From assembly GCF_013387475.1 (NCBI RefSeq), contig NZ_VWNB01000008.1, positions 90,857 to 154,856 of the forward strand: a stretch of DNA of 64,000 nt. Direction: 5' to 3'. The DNA comes from Mariprofundus sp. KV. GTDB taxonomy: Bacteria; Pseudomonadota; Zetaproteobacteria; Mariprofundales; Mariprofundaceae. Shown piece by piece: positions 34,655 through 45,400 of the stretch (positions are counted from its first letter, which is position 1; every line of letters starts with the position of its first letter). The notes under the pieces are model-generated. The model searched no databases. It saw only the letters and a list, made by a program, of their open reading frames with translations, and was not told the origin of the DNA. A program made the translations under genes and the position numbers.

Positions 34655-36574
34655 TTAGGGTTGCTTGTAGCTATCGAGGTGTTTGGCGAGGTTCAGAGGT
34701 TTCTCAAACAGCAGGTCAGCACGCACATCCATATCAACAACATGACTGACCAGCGTGAAACCGCTCTGCTTCTGTTCCAGCAGCAGCAGATTCTGCTCTG
34801 CGATATTCAGTCCCTGCACGGCAGCTGCAGTGAACCACTTCTGCGCCAGCTTGCGATCAGCCTTCACGCCACGGCCGAGAGCATACATATAAGCCAGTGA
34901 GTTCTGTGCCTGTGGGTAGCCTGCTTCAGCCGCTTTTTGGTACCAGTAGAACGCCTTTTTATCAATCTGCTCCAGCCCTTCCCCTTTACGGTAGAGATTG
35001 CCGAGATTGAATTGTGCCTGCGGATAATCTTGCGTGGCGGCCTTTCGGTACCATTCAACAGCCTGATCAATGTTGTACTCTGCGCCCTGTCCATGCTGAT
35101 ACATCGAAGCGATGATGTTGCAGGCCTGGGCATCACCAGCGCTGGCAGCCTGCTGGAAACTCGCGAACGCTTTGGCGAAATCATTGGTTTTATAATAGAG
35201 GATGGCGAGATTAAAGAGCGCATCGAGATCACCCTTGCCAGCAGCCTCCTGATACCAGTGAATGGCATCGGTTTCGCTGTAGATTACGCCATGACCAAGG
35301 TGGTAGAGCAGTGCCAGTGCCAGGCGTGCTCTGCTATTGCCGGAAGCTTCAGCTCTCTTGAACCAGGCGGCTGCAGTCTCGTCGTTCTGTACGGTGTGAA
35401 CGCCGCGCAGGAACATGAGGCCAAGGTTGAACTGGGCTTTATCATCTGATTCAGAGGCTTGCTGAAGCAGCGTGAAAGCCTGTTTGTAGTTTTTATCGAC
35501 ACCGCGGCCAAGCGCGTAGAGTACAGCCAGGTTGTTGCGGGCATCAGCCCGGCCACTTGTTGCCGCCTTCTGCAGCCAGGCCGCGGCCTCTTTGTCATCA
35601 TGGGTGAAACCGGGGGTTTCGCTGTAGAGAATGCCCAGAGCCGTCTGCGCTTTGGCATCACCCGCCTTGGCTGCCTGCTGTAGCCATTGCAGTGCCTGTT
35701 TCGGGTCAACGGCAGTGCCTGCACCTGTTGCCGCCATGGCACCGAATTCGGCAGCCGCCTTAATATGCCCCTGTCTGGCAGCGGCCAGATACCATTTGGC
35801 TGCTTCCTCAAGCTGATTGCTGTTCTCATTGTCAGCCAGAAATGAGGCGAGGTGGAACTGGGCTTCACTGTTGCCGGACTCTGCACTCTGTCTTAACCAC
35901 TGCTCGGCTGATTTGATGTCGGCATTCAGGCCGTCACCCCTGCGATACATCATCGCCAGTACAAACTGGGCCTTGGCATCACCTTGCTGTGCTTTAGTGG
36001 TGACCCGCTTGAGCAGCTTCTGCAGGTAGGGTTCAGCCTCCCTGTTTTTAGACCTGGTTGCCGCCACAGCCCACTTCAGAGCTAAACCATCATCGGCTGG
36101 CGTGCCACGACCCTCGGCATAGAGGACTGCAAGATGCAGTTGTGCTGAGCCATGCCCCTGCTCCGCCGCCAGTCGGAAGAAACGCATTGCAGAGGCCGGG
36201 TCTGCCTGCTCCATGCCGCGACCACTATCAAAGAGTTTGGCCAGTTCGTACTGGGCCCTGGCATGTTTCTGGGCGGCGGCGAGTTTAAGCCAGCGAACCG
36301 CCTGCGTATCATCCCGTTCAACCCCTTTACCATCGCGGTAGAGCATGGCGAACTGATATTGCGCCTCTCTGTCTCCCAGTTTGGCAGCCTGCATAAACCA
36401 CTCGGCAGCCTCTTCGAAGTCACCCTGCTGGTAGGCAATATTGCCGCGTGAAAGGCCATCTTCATTGAGATCATTGTAGTCTGTGCCATTCATCAGCAGC
36501 CAGGCGAAAACAGCAATAAGGCTGATCGCCAGCACAAACAGCGGTGTTTTCAGCCGGCTCATCACGAAAGCCAT
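34655..36574 (-). CDS. Sel1-repeat (TPR-like) membrane-anchored protein
   Basis: A 639-residue protein with one N-terminal hydrophobic anchor (LFVLAISLIAVFAWLLM) and then well over a dozen Sel1-like repeats of about 36 residues, with the pattern GDxxAQxxLAxLYxxGxGV (for example GDREAQYQFAMLYRDGKGV). Such solenoids bind proteins; partners here are unknown. Residues after the anchor are probably periplasmic. It is the last gene of the minus-strand run that starts at mlaF, 28 bases after ubiD, and precedes the btuB leader, with a small CTCTGT/ACAGAG hairpin at about 34602-34618 past its stop. Confidence 0.85.
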   Translation of the reverse strand: MAFVMSRLKTPLFVLAISLIAVFAWLLMNGTDYNDLNEDGLSRGNIAYQQGDFEEAAEWFMQAAKLGDREAQYQFAMLYRDGKGVERDDTQAVRWLKLAAAQKHARAQYELAKLFDSGRGMEQADPASAMRFFRLAAEQGHGSAQLHLAVLYAEGRGTPADDGLALKWAVAATRSKNREAEPYLQKLLKRVTTKAQQGDAKAQFVLAMMYRRGDGLNADIKSAEQWLRQSAESGNSEAQFHLASFLADNENSNQLEEAAKWYLAAARQGHIKAAAEFGAMAATGAGTAVDPKQALQWLQQAAKAGDAKAQTALGILYSETPGFTHDDKEAAAWLQKAATSGRADARNNLAVLYALGRGVDKNYKQAFTLLQQASESDDKAQFNLGLMFLRGVHTVQNDETAAAWFKRAEASGNSRARLALALLYHLGHGVIYSETDAIHWYQEAAGKGDLDALFNLAILYYKTNDFAKAFASFQQAASAGDAQACNIIASMYQHGQGAEYNIDQAVEWYRKAATQDYPQAQFNLGNLYRKGEGLEQIDKKAFYWYQKAAEAGYPQAQNSLAYMYALGRGVKADRKLAQKWFTAAAVQGLNIAEQNLLLLEQKQSGFTLVSHVVDMDVRADLLFEKPLNLAKHLDSYKQP

Positions 36575-36602
36575 CCAGAGCGGGTATTCAGACTAAAACA
36601 GA

Positions 36603-38066
36603 TCATGATAGCTCCAGATCATCCCAGATGTGATCAATGCGTGCCACTACCTCTGCATCCATCTTGATTGTTCTGCCCCATTCGCGCTCAGTTTCTCCCG
36701 GCCATTTATTGGTGGCATCGATGCCGACTTTGGAGCCAAGGCCTGCCACCGGTGAGGCAAAATCGAGATAATCGATCGGAGTATGTTCAGCCATGGTGAA
36801 ATCACGCACCGGATCGCTGCGTGTGGTAATCGCCCAGATCACCTCATGCCAGTCGCGGCAGTCGATATCCTCATCGACCACGATAATAAATTTGGTGTAC
36901 ATGAACTGACGCAGATAGGACCAGATGCCGAACATCACCCGCTTGGCATGGCCTGCATAACCCTTATTGATTGAGACAATGGCCATGCGATAGGAGCAGC
37001 CTTCCATGGGTAGGTAGAAGTCGACAATTTCCGGAAACTGCTTTTTCAGAATCGGAACAAACACCTCATTAAAGGCAAGTCCCAGCACCGCAGGTTCATC
37101 AGGCGGTTTACCGGTGTGAGTGGAGTGGTAGATCGCATCACTGCGCATGCTCATGGTTTCAACTGTGAAGACAGGAAACATCTCGGTCTCATTGTAGTAG
37201 CCGGTATGATCGCCGAAAGGCCCCTCCTCGGCATACTCATCAAGGGAGACGTAACCCTCCAGCACAATCTCAGCCGAAGCAGGCACCTGCATGTCGATAT
37301 CCAGACAATCGGTCAGCACTGTTTTTTTGCCGCGCAGCAGCCCTGCAAACTGATATTCGGAGAGGGTGTCGGGAATCGGGGTTACAGCGGCAAGGATAGT
37401 GGCGGGGTCAGCACCGATAACAACGGCACAGGGGAAGCGAGTGGCACCTGCTTTTTTCGCCTCCAGATGATCCTGGGCACCACCGCGATGCTTAAGCCAG
37501 CGCATAATCAGTTTGTTTTTGCCGATCTTTTGTTGCCGGTAGATGCCCAGATTCTGGCGCTCTTTATTCGGCCCTTTGGTGACCACCAGTCCCCAGGTGA
37601 GCAGCGGGGCGGCATCTTCAGGCCAGCAGGTCTGAATGGGCAGACGATCCAGATCCACCTCATCACCGCGCAGTACTACCTGCTGCCAGGCAGCTTTGTT
37701 TACGCTTTTGGGCTGCATATGCATCACTTTTTTCAGCACAGGGAATTTCTCCCATGCATCCTTGAAGCCTTTGGGTGGCTCGGGCTCTTTCAGATAGGCC
37801 AACAGCTCACCAATCTCACGCAGTTCATCGGCCGATTGCCGCCCCATACCCAGGGCAATGCGTTCAGCTGTTCCAAACAGGTTGGTCAGCACCGGCATCT
37901 TCGAGTCTGTCACATTCTCAAAAAGCAGTGCCGGGCCACCGGCCCGCAGTACGCGGTCTGAGATTTCAGTAATCTCAAGCTTGCTGCTTATCTCTTGCGT
38001 GATGCGTTTAAGCAGGCCGCGCCTTTCAAGCTCAGCTGTAAAATCACGCAGGTCGGTAAAACTCAT
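36603..38066 (-). CDS. ubiD: UbiD-family decarboxylase (4-hydroxy-3-polyprenylbenzoate decarboxylase)
   Basis: A 487-residue UbiD, normal length, which decarboxylates the ubiquinone precursor with prenylated FMN made by Ubi[23 protein letters not shown] at the start, [25 protein letters not shown], and [20 protein letters not shown] in the active-site region with the catalytic Glu/Arg network are typical. It overlaps the STAS gene by four bases. ubiX is not in the window. Its placement inside an envelope-lipid run is unusual but the enzyme call is secure. Confidence 0.94.
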   Translation of the reverse strand: MSFTDLRDFTAELERRGLLKRITQEISSKLEITEISDRVLRAGGPALLFENVTDSKMPVLTNLFGTAERIALGMGRQSADELREIGELLAYLKEPEPPKGFKDAWEKFPVLKKVMHMQPKSVNKAAWQQVVLRGDEVDLDRLPIQTCWPEDAAPLLTWGLVVTKGPNKERQNLGIYRQQKIGKNKLIMRWLKHRGGAQDHLEAKKAGATRFPCAVVIGADPATILAAVTPIPDTLSEYQFAGLLRGKKTVLTDCLDIDMQVPASAEIVLEGYVSLDEYAEEGPFGDHTGYYNETEMFPVFTVETMSMRSDAIYHSTHTGKPPDEPAVLGLAFNEVFVPILKKQFPEIVDFYLPMEGCSYRMAIVSINKGYAGHAKRVMFGIWSYLRQFMYTKFIIVVDEDIDCRDWHEVIWAITTRSDPVRDFTMAEHTPIDYLDFASPVAGLGSKVGIDATNKWPGETEREWGRTIKMDAEVVARIDHIWDDLELS

Positions 38067-38395
38067 GCTGCAGGGCTGTCTTCGATCTCAAATACGGTAT
38101 CAAGCTTGGCCAGTGAAAAGACATCACGAACATTATCGCTCAGGCCTGAGAGTACAAAATGGCCGCCTGTCATGCGTGACCACTGCATCCCCTCAACCAG
38201 CGTGGCAATGCCTGATGAGTCCATGAAGTCGACCTGATCCAACACCACCTGAATACGCTTCATTTTGGCAGTAAACAGCGGTTTAAGCTGTTCTCGCAGA
38301 CGGGATGAGGTGTGGATGGTGACGTCACCAACAACCTTAAGTTGCACTTCGTTGCTGGACAACTCATTGCGTTCGAATTTAAGCGCTACATTCAT
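38063..38395 (-). CDS. STAS-domain protein (anti-sigma-factor-antagonist/MlaB type)
   Basis: A 110-residue single STAS domain. The conserved [15 protein letters not shown] near residues 57-71 contains the serine that RsbW-type kinases phosphorylate. The ATG at 38395 has GGAGA six bases upstream; the frame can start five codons earlier at GTG. It overlaps the kinase-like gene by 17 bases, as in RsbV/RsbW pairs. Alternatively, as a STAS protein downstream of two Mla sets, it could play the MlaB role of stabilising an MlaF ATPase. I cannot choose between these from sequence. Confidence 0.85.
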   Translation of the reverse strand: MNVALKFERNELSSNEVQLKVVGDVTIHTSSRLREQLKPLFTAKMKRIQVVLDQVDFMDSSGIATLVEGMQWSRMTGGHFVLSGLSDNVRDVFSLAKLDTVFEIEDSPAA

Positions 38396-38885
38396 CGTTT
38401 TCTCCATCACCGATATTAAAAATCAGTCGCCAGTGGTTGCCGTTTTCAAGCACATTGTGTTCACAGCAGTCGGCCACCGAATGAATCAGTCGCAGACCCA
38501 GCCCGCCCGGGCAGAGGTGCTCAATATCCAGCGGCTGGCTGGTAATCTTATCTATGTCGCCATGCCAGCAGACCGGAGCATAATCGCGAAAATCAAAGAT
38601 CAGCATCTGATCTTCATTCTCACTGTAGATGGCAGTCTCAAACTCCACCTTGCCGGGATCACCGCCATAGGCGTGGGCGGCGATGTTGGCAAACAGCTCA
38701 TCTACAGCGATAGCAACGCGATTGCTGCGCAGATCACTCATCGCGGCTCTGGCAGTCATGACGGTCACCATTGAGCGCAAGACATCAATGCAGTCGCTGT
38801 TGCTCTCCAGCTGCAGGCAGAGCTTGCCATCAAGGCTGTTTCCACAAGAACTGGTTGCAATGTCGTCTGTGCCTGCACGTGCCAT
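38379..38885 (-). CDS. RsbW-like anti-sigma-type ATP-binding kinase
   Basis: A HATPase_c_2 protein of about 168 residues. The N-box VAIAVDELFANIAAHAYG (near 72-89), a G1-like DFRDYAPVCW, and the G2-type PGGLGLRLIHSVADCCEH loop are as in RsbW/SpoIIAB kinases. I prefer ATG 38885 (GAGGTAG upstream); an ATG at 38918 gives eleven more residues. It is followed by the STAS gene it probably phosphorylates. No sigma factor is adjacent, so the target of this switch is unknown. Confidence 0.82.
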   Translation of the reverse strand: MARAGTDDIATSSCGNSLDGKLCLQLESNSDCIDVLRSMVTVMTARAAMSDLRSNRVAIAVDELFANIAAHAYGGDPGKVEFETAIYSENEDQMLIFDFRDYAPVCWHGDIDKITSQPLDIEHLCPGGLGLRLIHSVADCCEHNVLENGNHWRLIFNIGDGENDECSA

Positions 38886-38927
38886 CTGGCTACCTCGCTG
38901 GTTGGCGGAAACTATCATCTGACTGTT

Positions 38928-39857
38928 CTACTCCCCAAGCTTGTCTTCGAGATCAGTTAAACGCAACCGAAGCTGTTCAGTACCCTTCTCATCGCCTGAA
39001 GCTTCTGCCGTAGCCAGAAGTCGACTCAGAGCCTTTTTCTGCCCGTTATGATCATTCAGAGCAATATATATATCTAAGGCGCGCTCCAGCTTGTCCCGCT
39101 TCTCAACTTTTTCCGGCGCCAGCTCTCCCTGCAAGAGAAGTGCATGCGCAGTCAGTCGTGGTGCGCCAATCCGGCGGCAGTAGGAGAGTGCCTGCTCCGC
39201 CTCGTTGACTGCACGTTGGTTTTCGCCGTTGTCGCGGGCCAGCAGAGCCAGCCCCATGTGCGCTTCTGCAGCCATCCTGTACTCGGACGCTTTTGTCTTG
39301 TTGCGTTTGACCAGGAGCTGGTAGGCATCTGCTGCTGCATCATTTTTGCCAAGGCGCTGGGCCAGTCGTGCAGCCTGCAGGTGCAGGTCGGCAGGCCACT
39401 GCTGCTTTGTGAACAGGGATTCAGGCAACTGCTGCAGGGAGAAGCTGTCAGGTAGCCTGCCCAGTCGCTGTTGCATCAGATGTAGCGCCAGCTGGGCCCT
39501 GAGCTGCATCACCTCATCCTGATGGCGCTGCGCCAGCTGCATGACCTGCGCGTAGGATGCCTCGGCCTCGCTGTTGAGTCCGGCGCTGCTTTGCGCGCTG
39601 GCCAGATTGTACCATGAGTGTGTTACAGTGCTTGTGTCATCAGCCAGCTGTGCCGCAGTGAGTGCACGCGAGAAGGAGCGTATGGCTGCATCCCAGCGCT
39701 CCTGTTGCATGGCCGCCATACCATTGTCTGTATGGTTTTCAGCCTTCAGCATATAGGGGTTGCTGAGCTCTGCCGGTTTATTGCCAGTGCTGGCGGCACA
39801 GGAGAGCAGCAGCAGGGTGGCCGCGGCAATAACCAGCGAATAGCGGCGTGATCTCAC
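38928..39857 (-). CDS. TPR-type lipoprotein
   Basis: A 309-residue lipoprotein. The N-terminus MRSRRYSLVIAAATLLLLSC ends at the lipobox LLLSC (Cys about 20). Downstream are tetratricopeptide-like helical repeats (NGMAAMQQERWDAAIRSFSRAL, SWYNLASAQSSAGLNSEAEASYAQV, AYQLLVKRNKTKASEYRMAAEAHM). It overlaps the MCE gene by four bases (ATGA), so it probably works with that transporter. It is not homologous by eye to the MlaA or PqiC lipoproteins. Confidence 0.78.
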   Translation of the reverse strand: MRSRRYSLVIAAATLLLLSCAASTGNKPAELSNPYMLKAENHTDNGMAAMQQERWDAAIRSFSRALTAAQLADDTSTVTHSWYNLASAQSSAGLNSEAEASYAQVMQLAQRHQDEVMQLRAQLALHLMQQRLGRLPDSFSLQQLPESLFTKQQWPADLHLQAARLAQRLGKNDAAADAYQLLVKRNKTKASEYRMAAEAHMGLALLARDNGENQRAVNEAEQALSYCRRIGAPRLTAHALLLQGELAPEKVEKRDKLERALDIYIALNDHNGQKKALSRLLATAEASGDEKGTEQLRLRLTDLEDKLGE

Positions 39858-40852
39858 GGCTGCATATCCATCACAGGCGGGGTGAACTGATCTTTGCCAC
39901 TTTTATCTGCAGCCTCATTGCCTACCAGCCATGAGCCGCGCACTGATTTAAGAATATCTTTCATCTCATTAATGGCCTGACGTGATTCGCGGGCCAGGCC
40001 GGGCAGTTCAGGGGTCAACTCAGAGAGATCAGAGGCAACAATATCAAGTGATTTGGAGAGTTTGTCGACGTGATGGATGAGGCTGTTGATATGCTCCAGG
40101 CTTTCCGGTCCCTCTTTGGCAATCTGCTCGGAGAGAGGGCGCAGATCCGTCAGGATAGCGGAGCTGGCTGCAAGTGCAGCCGCAAGTTGTTTGGCAACAT
40201 TTTGCTCTTTCATATCCATGGTCAGGGCATTGAGATTATCCAGTGCGCCGGAGAGGTTGGCGATCAGTTGGCCGACATTCTCACGGGTCAGATCCTGACT
40301 GACTGCGTTCAGGCGGGTGGTGACCTGTCGGATATCACTCTGCGGGTTATTCAGCCAGCTGGCCAGTTCAGCCAGCTCTTTGAGCAGAGTGTTGGCATTG
40401 GCGACGGCAGGCTTGATATCCTGCAGTAGTTGCTCAACCGAGGCGGCTGTCTCATATCCGATCTCCCCGTTCGCCGTAATCAGAGGTTTGTTAATATCTC
40501 CGGCACTGATCTCAAGCGTCTGCTCGCCAATCAATCCTTCGCGGGTCAGGTGCATGAATGCCCCTTCATGCAGCATGGGGTGGTAACGCTCCAGCAATCG
40601 CAGTGAGATGCGCACACGACCATCACGCTGAAGCTCCATGTTATCAATGCGTCCGATGGTGAAACCCTGGTATTTGACCGGCTGGCCGACATAAAAAGCA
40701 GAGGCGGAAGGCGGTGAAAAAGTCAGATAAAATTTATTGGCGAAGAGATCGCTGCGCAGGCTGACCGTAAGAAGGATAAAAACAATCGCACCGATGCCGA
40801 GGATGACAAACCATCCTACCTGGCGTCGAATATTGGATACAAACTCTGCCAC
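39854..40852 (-). CDS. MCE-domain protein of a second Mla-like transporter
   Basis: A 332-residue MlaD-type protein: one N-terminal membrane helix (VGWFVILGIGAIVFILLTVSL), an MCE domain (SASAFYVGQPVKYQGFTIGRIDNMELQRDG at about 49-78, then REGLIGEQTLEISAGD), and a long helical C-terminus (about 150-310) like the tube-forming helices of larger MCE proteins. It should form a hexamer in the periplasm and bind lipid. It starts one base before the stop of the pseudo-ATPase gene upstream. It is longer than the MlaD at 46177. Confidence 0.9.
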   Translation of the reverse strand: MAEFVSNIRRQVGWFVILGIGAIVFILLTVSLRSDLFANKFYLTFSPPSASAFYVGQPVKYQGFTIGRIDNMELQRDGRVRISLRLLERYHPMLHEGAFMHLTREGLIGEQTLEISAGDINKPLITANGEIGYETAASVEQLLQDIKPAVANANTLLKELAELASWLNNPQSDIRQVTTRLNAVSQDLTRENVGQLIANLSGALDNLNALTMDMKEQNVAKQLAAALAASSAILTDLRPLSEQIAKEGPESLEHINSLIHHVDKLSKSLDIVASDLSELTPELPGLARESRQAINEMKDILKSVRGSWLVGNEAADKSGKDQFTPPVMDMQP

Positions 40853-41527
40853 TTACTCTCCCTCTGTCTGACCGCTGTTTTGACAATCCTGCGCGATCGT
40901 CAATGTGCGGGCATACTCCAGTCCCGAACCCTCATCAACTGAGGCAGTCAGATAGAGTAGTCCTGATCCCAGCTCTTCAAGTGCCTGCATGCTTACTCTC
41001 CTGAATCGTTCCAGGTGATCCGGAGGCATGCCGATATGCACCTCCTGGGCAACAATGATTGCAGGTCTTGCAAGCATACAGCGGGCCAGCGATACCAAAG
41101 CATGGGTGAAGGTTGTTCGCTCGCCAGCCTTGTCGTCGAGAAATGAATCTAGCTCAAGCCAGCGGGCCACTTCAACCATTTCATCTGCGGCGCACTCCAG
41201 ACGCTGCTGATCGCCGTGGTAGAGAAAGGGGAGCAGCAGGTTTTCGCGCAGCGTAAGGTTGGCGATAATACCCCGATGATGGATCATGCTGCCTATGTGG
41301 CTGCTGAATTCTGGGGTGCCGGACGGGTAGATTGCCTCCTCGCTCTGCAGCCACATTTTCCAGTTGCTCTCCCTGCACTCCTGAGCCAGCTGAAACATAT
41401 GCTGCATAAAGGAGAACTGGCAGGGGTAGTTCATCACCAGCCGCACATATTCACCTCGATTGACATGCGAGGCAGGGATCAGCGAGTGTCCCAGATGCAG
41501 TTCATCCCAATGTAAGATCTCAGTCAT
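40853..41527 (-). CDS. Degenerate ABC ATPase (pseudo-MlaF) lacking Walker A
   Basis: A 224-residue protein in the position of MlaF between an MlaE-like permease and an MCE protein. Its layout follows an ABC ATPase: HHRGIIANLTLRENLLLPFLYHGD resembles the Q-loop/helical segment of the MlaF at 47436 (QYSALLNSLNVYDNIAFPL), and FTHALVSLARCMLARPAIIVAQEVHIGMP resembles the stretch from the signature helix to Walker B. But there is no GxxGxGKS/T (the region reads RLVMNYPCQFSFMQH), no LSGGx signature, and the Walker B Asp is replaced (VAQE). It probably cannot hydrolyse ATP. The frame is intact, so it is not a decaying gene. Confidence 0.8.
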   Translation of the reverse strand: MTEILHWDELHLGHSLIPASHVNRGEYVRLVMNYPCQFSFMQHMFQLAQECRESNWKMWLQSEEAIYPSGTPEFSSHIGSMIHHRGIIANLTLRENLLLPFLYHGDQQRLECAADEMVEVARWLELDSFLDDKAGERTTFTHALVSLARCMLARPAIIVAQEVHIGMPPDHLERFRRVSMQALEELGSGLLYLTASVDEGSGLEYARTLTIAQDCQNSGQTEGE

Positions 41528-42345
41528 GACAGGCCTACAATCAGGGCGATCAGGGCATCGCTCATCACTACCAGCATCAGTGATCCCAGTACACCCTGGG
41601 TGGCATAGACAGGGATCAGGTTGGGCTCACGCCCCACCTTGCAGCCCATATTCAGCAGCATGATCGCACTGAGCATCGGATAGAGCGTGCCCTTAACAAG
41701 CAGCATCACGATCTCCTCCATGGTAGTGCCACGGCGCACCTCAATCAGGAAATCGATAAAATTGATCTCTTCATTCATCGACACGAGCAGACCGCCCAGC
41801 CAGATCGATACAAATACGAAGATAAAGGTGAGAATCAGTCCGCACAGTGTAAAGGCCATCAGGCGTGGCCAGAGCAGGTACTCCTCTCTGCTGATCCCCA
41901 TGCTGCTCAGGGTCAGATCTTCACCGCGCACATGCATGGTGCCCAGTTCGGTTACCACAGCCACACCGGAGCGCGAAAGCAGCAGAATGGTGACGATCAG
42001 CGGTGCAACTTCAGTAACCAGAAGATCAGAGATCAACTGGCCGATCAGCGACATATCCTGAATACTTCTGGCGAAATCAACGATGTTATAGACCGACAGC
42101 ACGCCCACGCCAAGAGCCACCAAGACGACCCACGAAACACTCTCTACGCCGGTAAAATAGATCTGTCTGAAGACCACATTGGTGACAGCAGGTTTTGCAA
42201 GCCACTGCATTTTGATGCCTGCAGCGAGCACGCCTCTGGTCAGCCGGTAGGCGCGACGGACTTCAGCAACGATGTGAATCACGGCGTTGCCGAGTTTGTC
42301 GGCCCGGCGGTTCATCTTAAGTAGCATCCGGCTCATGATATTCAC
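41524..42345 (-). CDS. MlaE-like permease of the second Mla set
   Basis: A 273-residue MlaE-family membrane protein: an amphipathic start, then helices including SWVVLVALGVGVLSVYNIVD, TEVAPLIVTILLLSRSGVAVVTELGTMHVRGEDLTLSSMG (the conserved coupling region) and a final pair ending VMSDALIALIVGLS. It differs strongly from the MlaE at 46636 and lacks the usual E(L/I)xxM...D(A/S)L pattern in exact form. It overlaps the pseudo-ATPase gene by four bases (ATGA), so they should be made together. Confidence 0.85.
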   Translation of the reverse strand: MNIMSRMLLKMNRRADKLGNAVIHIVAEVRRAYRLTRGVLAAGIKMQWLAKPAVTNVVFRQIYFTGVESVSWVVLVALGVGVLSVYNIVDFARSIQDMSLIGQLISDLLVTEVAPLIVTILLLSRSGVAVVTELGTMHVRGEDLTLSSMGISREEYLLWPRLMAFTLCGLILTFIFVFVSIWLGGLLVSMNEEINFIDFLIEVRRGTTMEEIVMLLVKGTLYPMLSAIMLLNMGCKVGREPNLIPVYATQGVLGSLMLVVMSDALIALIVGLS

Positions 42346-42404
42346 GATTGCTTTATAGGCCAGCGATTAAGCATCAGCAGTGAGCAGCCGCACAGTTCAA
42401 GCTT

Positions 42405-45400
42405 TTAAGGCCACTGATCGGGGCTTGTCGACTCTGCACGGCCGGGGCTGAACCAGTGATCCGGCAGTGTTAACAGGTGTTCAATGATGCCGGAGGAGGC
42501 GAGACCCGCTTTTTCAGGGTTGACGATGGTTACCTTGGCATCGGTGAAGGGGCCGGACATATGGTAAACTTTCCGGATCAGGCTGTGAGAACTGCCACCG
42601 AGAATGTCTCTTAACAGCGGTATTTTGGCCAGCAGGGCATCCAGATTCTGTAACGGTTGCACGACCATGTAGAGATCAACGCTGGCTTTCTCCAGATTCA
42701 TCGTGCCCTGGCCGGCAAGATCGAAGGCGGTCGAGCGCATCGCCACATTGCGCACGCGAATATCCTGCCCCTGTATGATCGCCTCCATCTGCAAACGCTC
42801 ATACATTGTGCCGGGTCCGGTCAGATCTTCGCGCTGGCCCAGTAGCAACAGCGGGAATTTGCTCAGGTTGGTGGCTGCAAGCAGGGTGGTTAGCGCGCCG
42901 CCCTCAAGAATGCGGCCATGATCAGCACGCAGACGCAGCCTTCCATCAAGCCCCTTCCACCATGGTTGCTCACGCAGCATGATGCCGTTGCCTGAGAAGA
43001 GAATATGGCCATCACCCTGGGTGAAACGTTCGGAGAGTTTGCCGAGTCTGAGCAGGTGGCCAAAATCGCCATGCAGTTCGGCAAAGCCACTCCAGCGCAT
43101 GCCACCACCCTTTTCCGGTTTCAGGGTGGCGGACATGGTCAACTGCTGTTTCTCAACGCTGGCTGAGAGGCGGCGCAGATCGATGGCGCCACCACCGGGC
43201 ATCGAAAAGCGTCCGTCAATACCGGTAATATCCAGCTGCGAGGTGTGAACCTGCCTTGCCTTGAACAGCCCGACGCTGCCCTTGGCGGAAGCAAGACGGA
43301 TGAATACATCCTGCATGCGTGCATCATCCCAGTCGAACTTGGCAATGTTGGCCGACAGGAGCCACGATTTATCGATCATCCTGTCCGGATGGTCGAGCGC
43401 TTCCGGCAAGGCGTTGCGGTTGAGATATTCCGCATCGGCAACCAGTTCCCATGGTTTGCTGTCAAAGGGGATATTGATCGCAAGTGAGCCACTGAAGGAG
43501 GGGGTATGCAGATCATTCAACTGCAGCTTGAGAAGGTTGCGGTTGATCGATGCGCTACTGTTGCGGATCAGTAGTGCCTGACCTTCACTGCTCAGTGAGG
43601 TCAATTCGATGGTTGGAACCTTCTGCTGCAGATCAAGCGTGCCGTTATAGTGGATGGCATAGGGCTCGCCGCTTTTTTTGCTGGAACCGAGCAGCTGCTG
43701 CCAGCTGGTTGCTGTCATGTCGGCGCTGCCCCTCCAGCTGCCATCGTAGATCAGCGTGCTATGGATCGTACCGTCAGCCTGAGAGAGGGGCAGTTGGAAG
43801 TGTGCCGCCAGCAGGGCGAAATCACTGTTTGACCGGGCTTCAAGTCTGGTGACCTCCCAGCGGTTCTGTATATCAATGGAGGTCGAAAGCGAAAGGCTGC
43901 CATTCACATGCTCGTTACGGTAATGCATGTCTGTGATGGAGAGGCCGGAATCCTGATCCCAGTTGGCAACGCCACTGGAGAGCTGGAAGGGGGTATCATG
44001 GATGGCGATATTCCAGGTGCCGATCGGCAGCAGTTTGGCCGCAGCTTCACGAGGCTCGGATTCACTGGGGTGCCAGAGCAGGCTGAAAGAGCTCTCGGCT
44101 TTTGCGCTGTTCCATTTCCAGTCGCCAATCTGATCCGGTCCGAACCATGCCAGCAGTGAGGCTACATCAACGTTTGATTTGCCGGCGATGTGCAGCTCCA
44201 GCGTCTGCCAGGGGATATAGAGTTCTCCGGTGGAGCGACCGAGGTTTTTCGGCAGTTGTGCATCGCTGAATATTGCATTCAGGCCATCCTGATTGAGATC
44301 CACCTGAGCCGTGGCATCGCTGAGGAAATCATCGGAGAGGCCAAGGGCGATATCGGCGCCATCAACATGAGCAGAGACCTGAAACAGCATCGCCTGCCAG
44401 TTCTCCATGCTTGGCAGCGCCTGCAGCGGGTCATCCCAGACCAGTGCTACTTTTGCTTTGGCCTGGCTGCCTGTGCCCGATTTCATCAGCGCTAACCAGT
44501 GGTGCCATGTCTCATCACCAAGTGGCCTTAACCATGACCAGACGATCGGCATGGCGAGCTTTTCAGAGTTCGCCTGCAGTGAGAGCAGACCGGCACTCCA
44601 GTTGCCTTTAGCCTTGATACTGCTCTCTTCCAGAGACCAGAGAATCTGCTCCAGTCCGATGTATTCAATGGCAAAGGTATCACTCTCCGTTGCTTTCAGC
44701 TTCAGCTTCAGATCAGCACGATTGAGCTCAACCGAATAGATAGTCTCAGGCAGCAGGGTCAGCTTCTCTTGCGCAGCCAGGGATGCATCAAAGGCCCATA
44801 CTCTTCTGCCCTCTCTCTGTAACTGTATGGATGTAGCGGCTTTGCCGTTGACGTATTTCTGAAGCGGTAGTGGCAGCCAGACAAGGTCACTGCACTCCAG
44901 CTTTATCTCTTTTGGCAGCATGTCCTCACTGAGGGCGGCAGTGAGTGTGAATGCCGATGAGGCCATCTGTAGCTCCCGTAGCTCTCCATCGAACATCAGC
45001 TGCAGGTGGTCGAGTGTGCCGAACCACTCATCCCGGTAGCGCCATTTTAGCTGTACATCATCGAGGATCAGCTGAGCGACAGGAAAGCCGCGGCCTGACT
45101 GTGTGTGCCGGAGATCAAGCGTGCCGCCGCTTAAACGAATGCGATCGGGAAGGAATGTGCCGGTTAACAGATCTGAGATATTGATGCGAACGGCGACGCC
45201 GCCATCGTGGAAGGCGAGAGCGTCGTCGCTGCTGCTGAAGTCAAGATGATCTGATTTCAACCAGAGGAAACCGGACCAGCTCCATGAGAGTTGCCCCAGT
45301 TTGATCTCTTTGAGGTCGAGCTTCTCTTTCAGGTGTGTTTCAATGGTGGGGCGAATGGAGTCCAGCGTTGGTGATTGCCAATAGAGCCAGCTGCCAAGCA

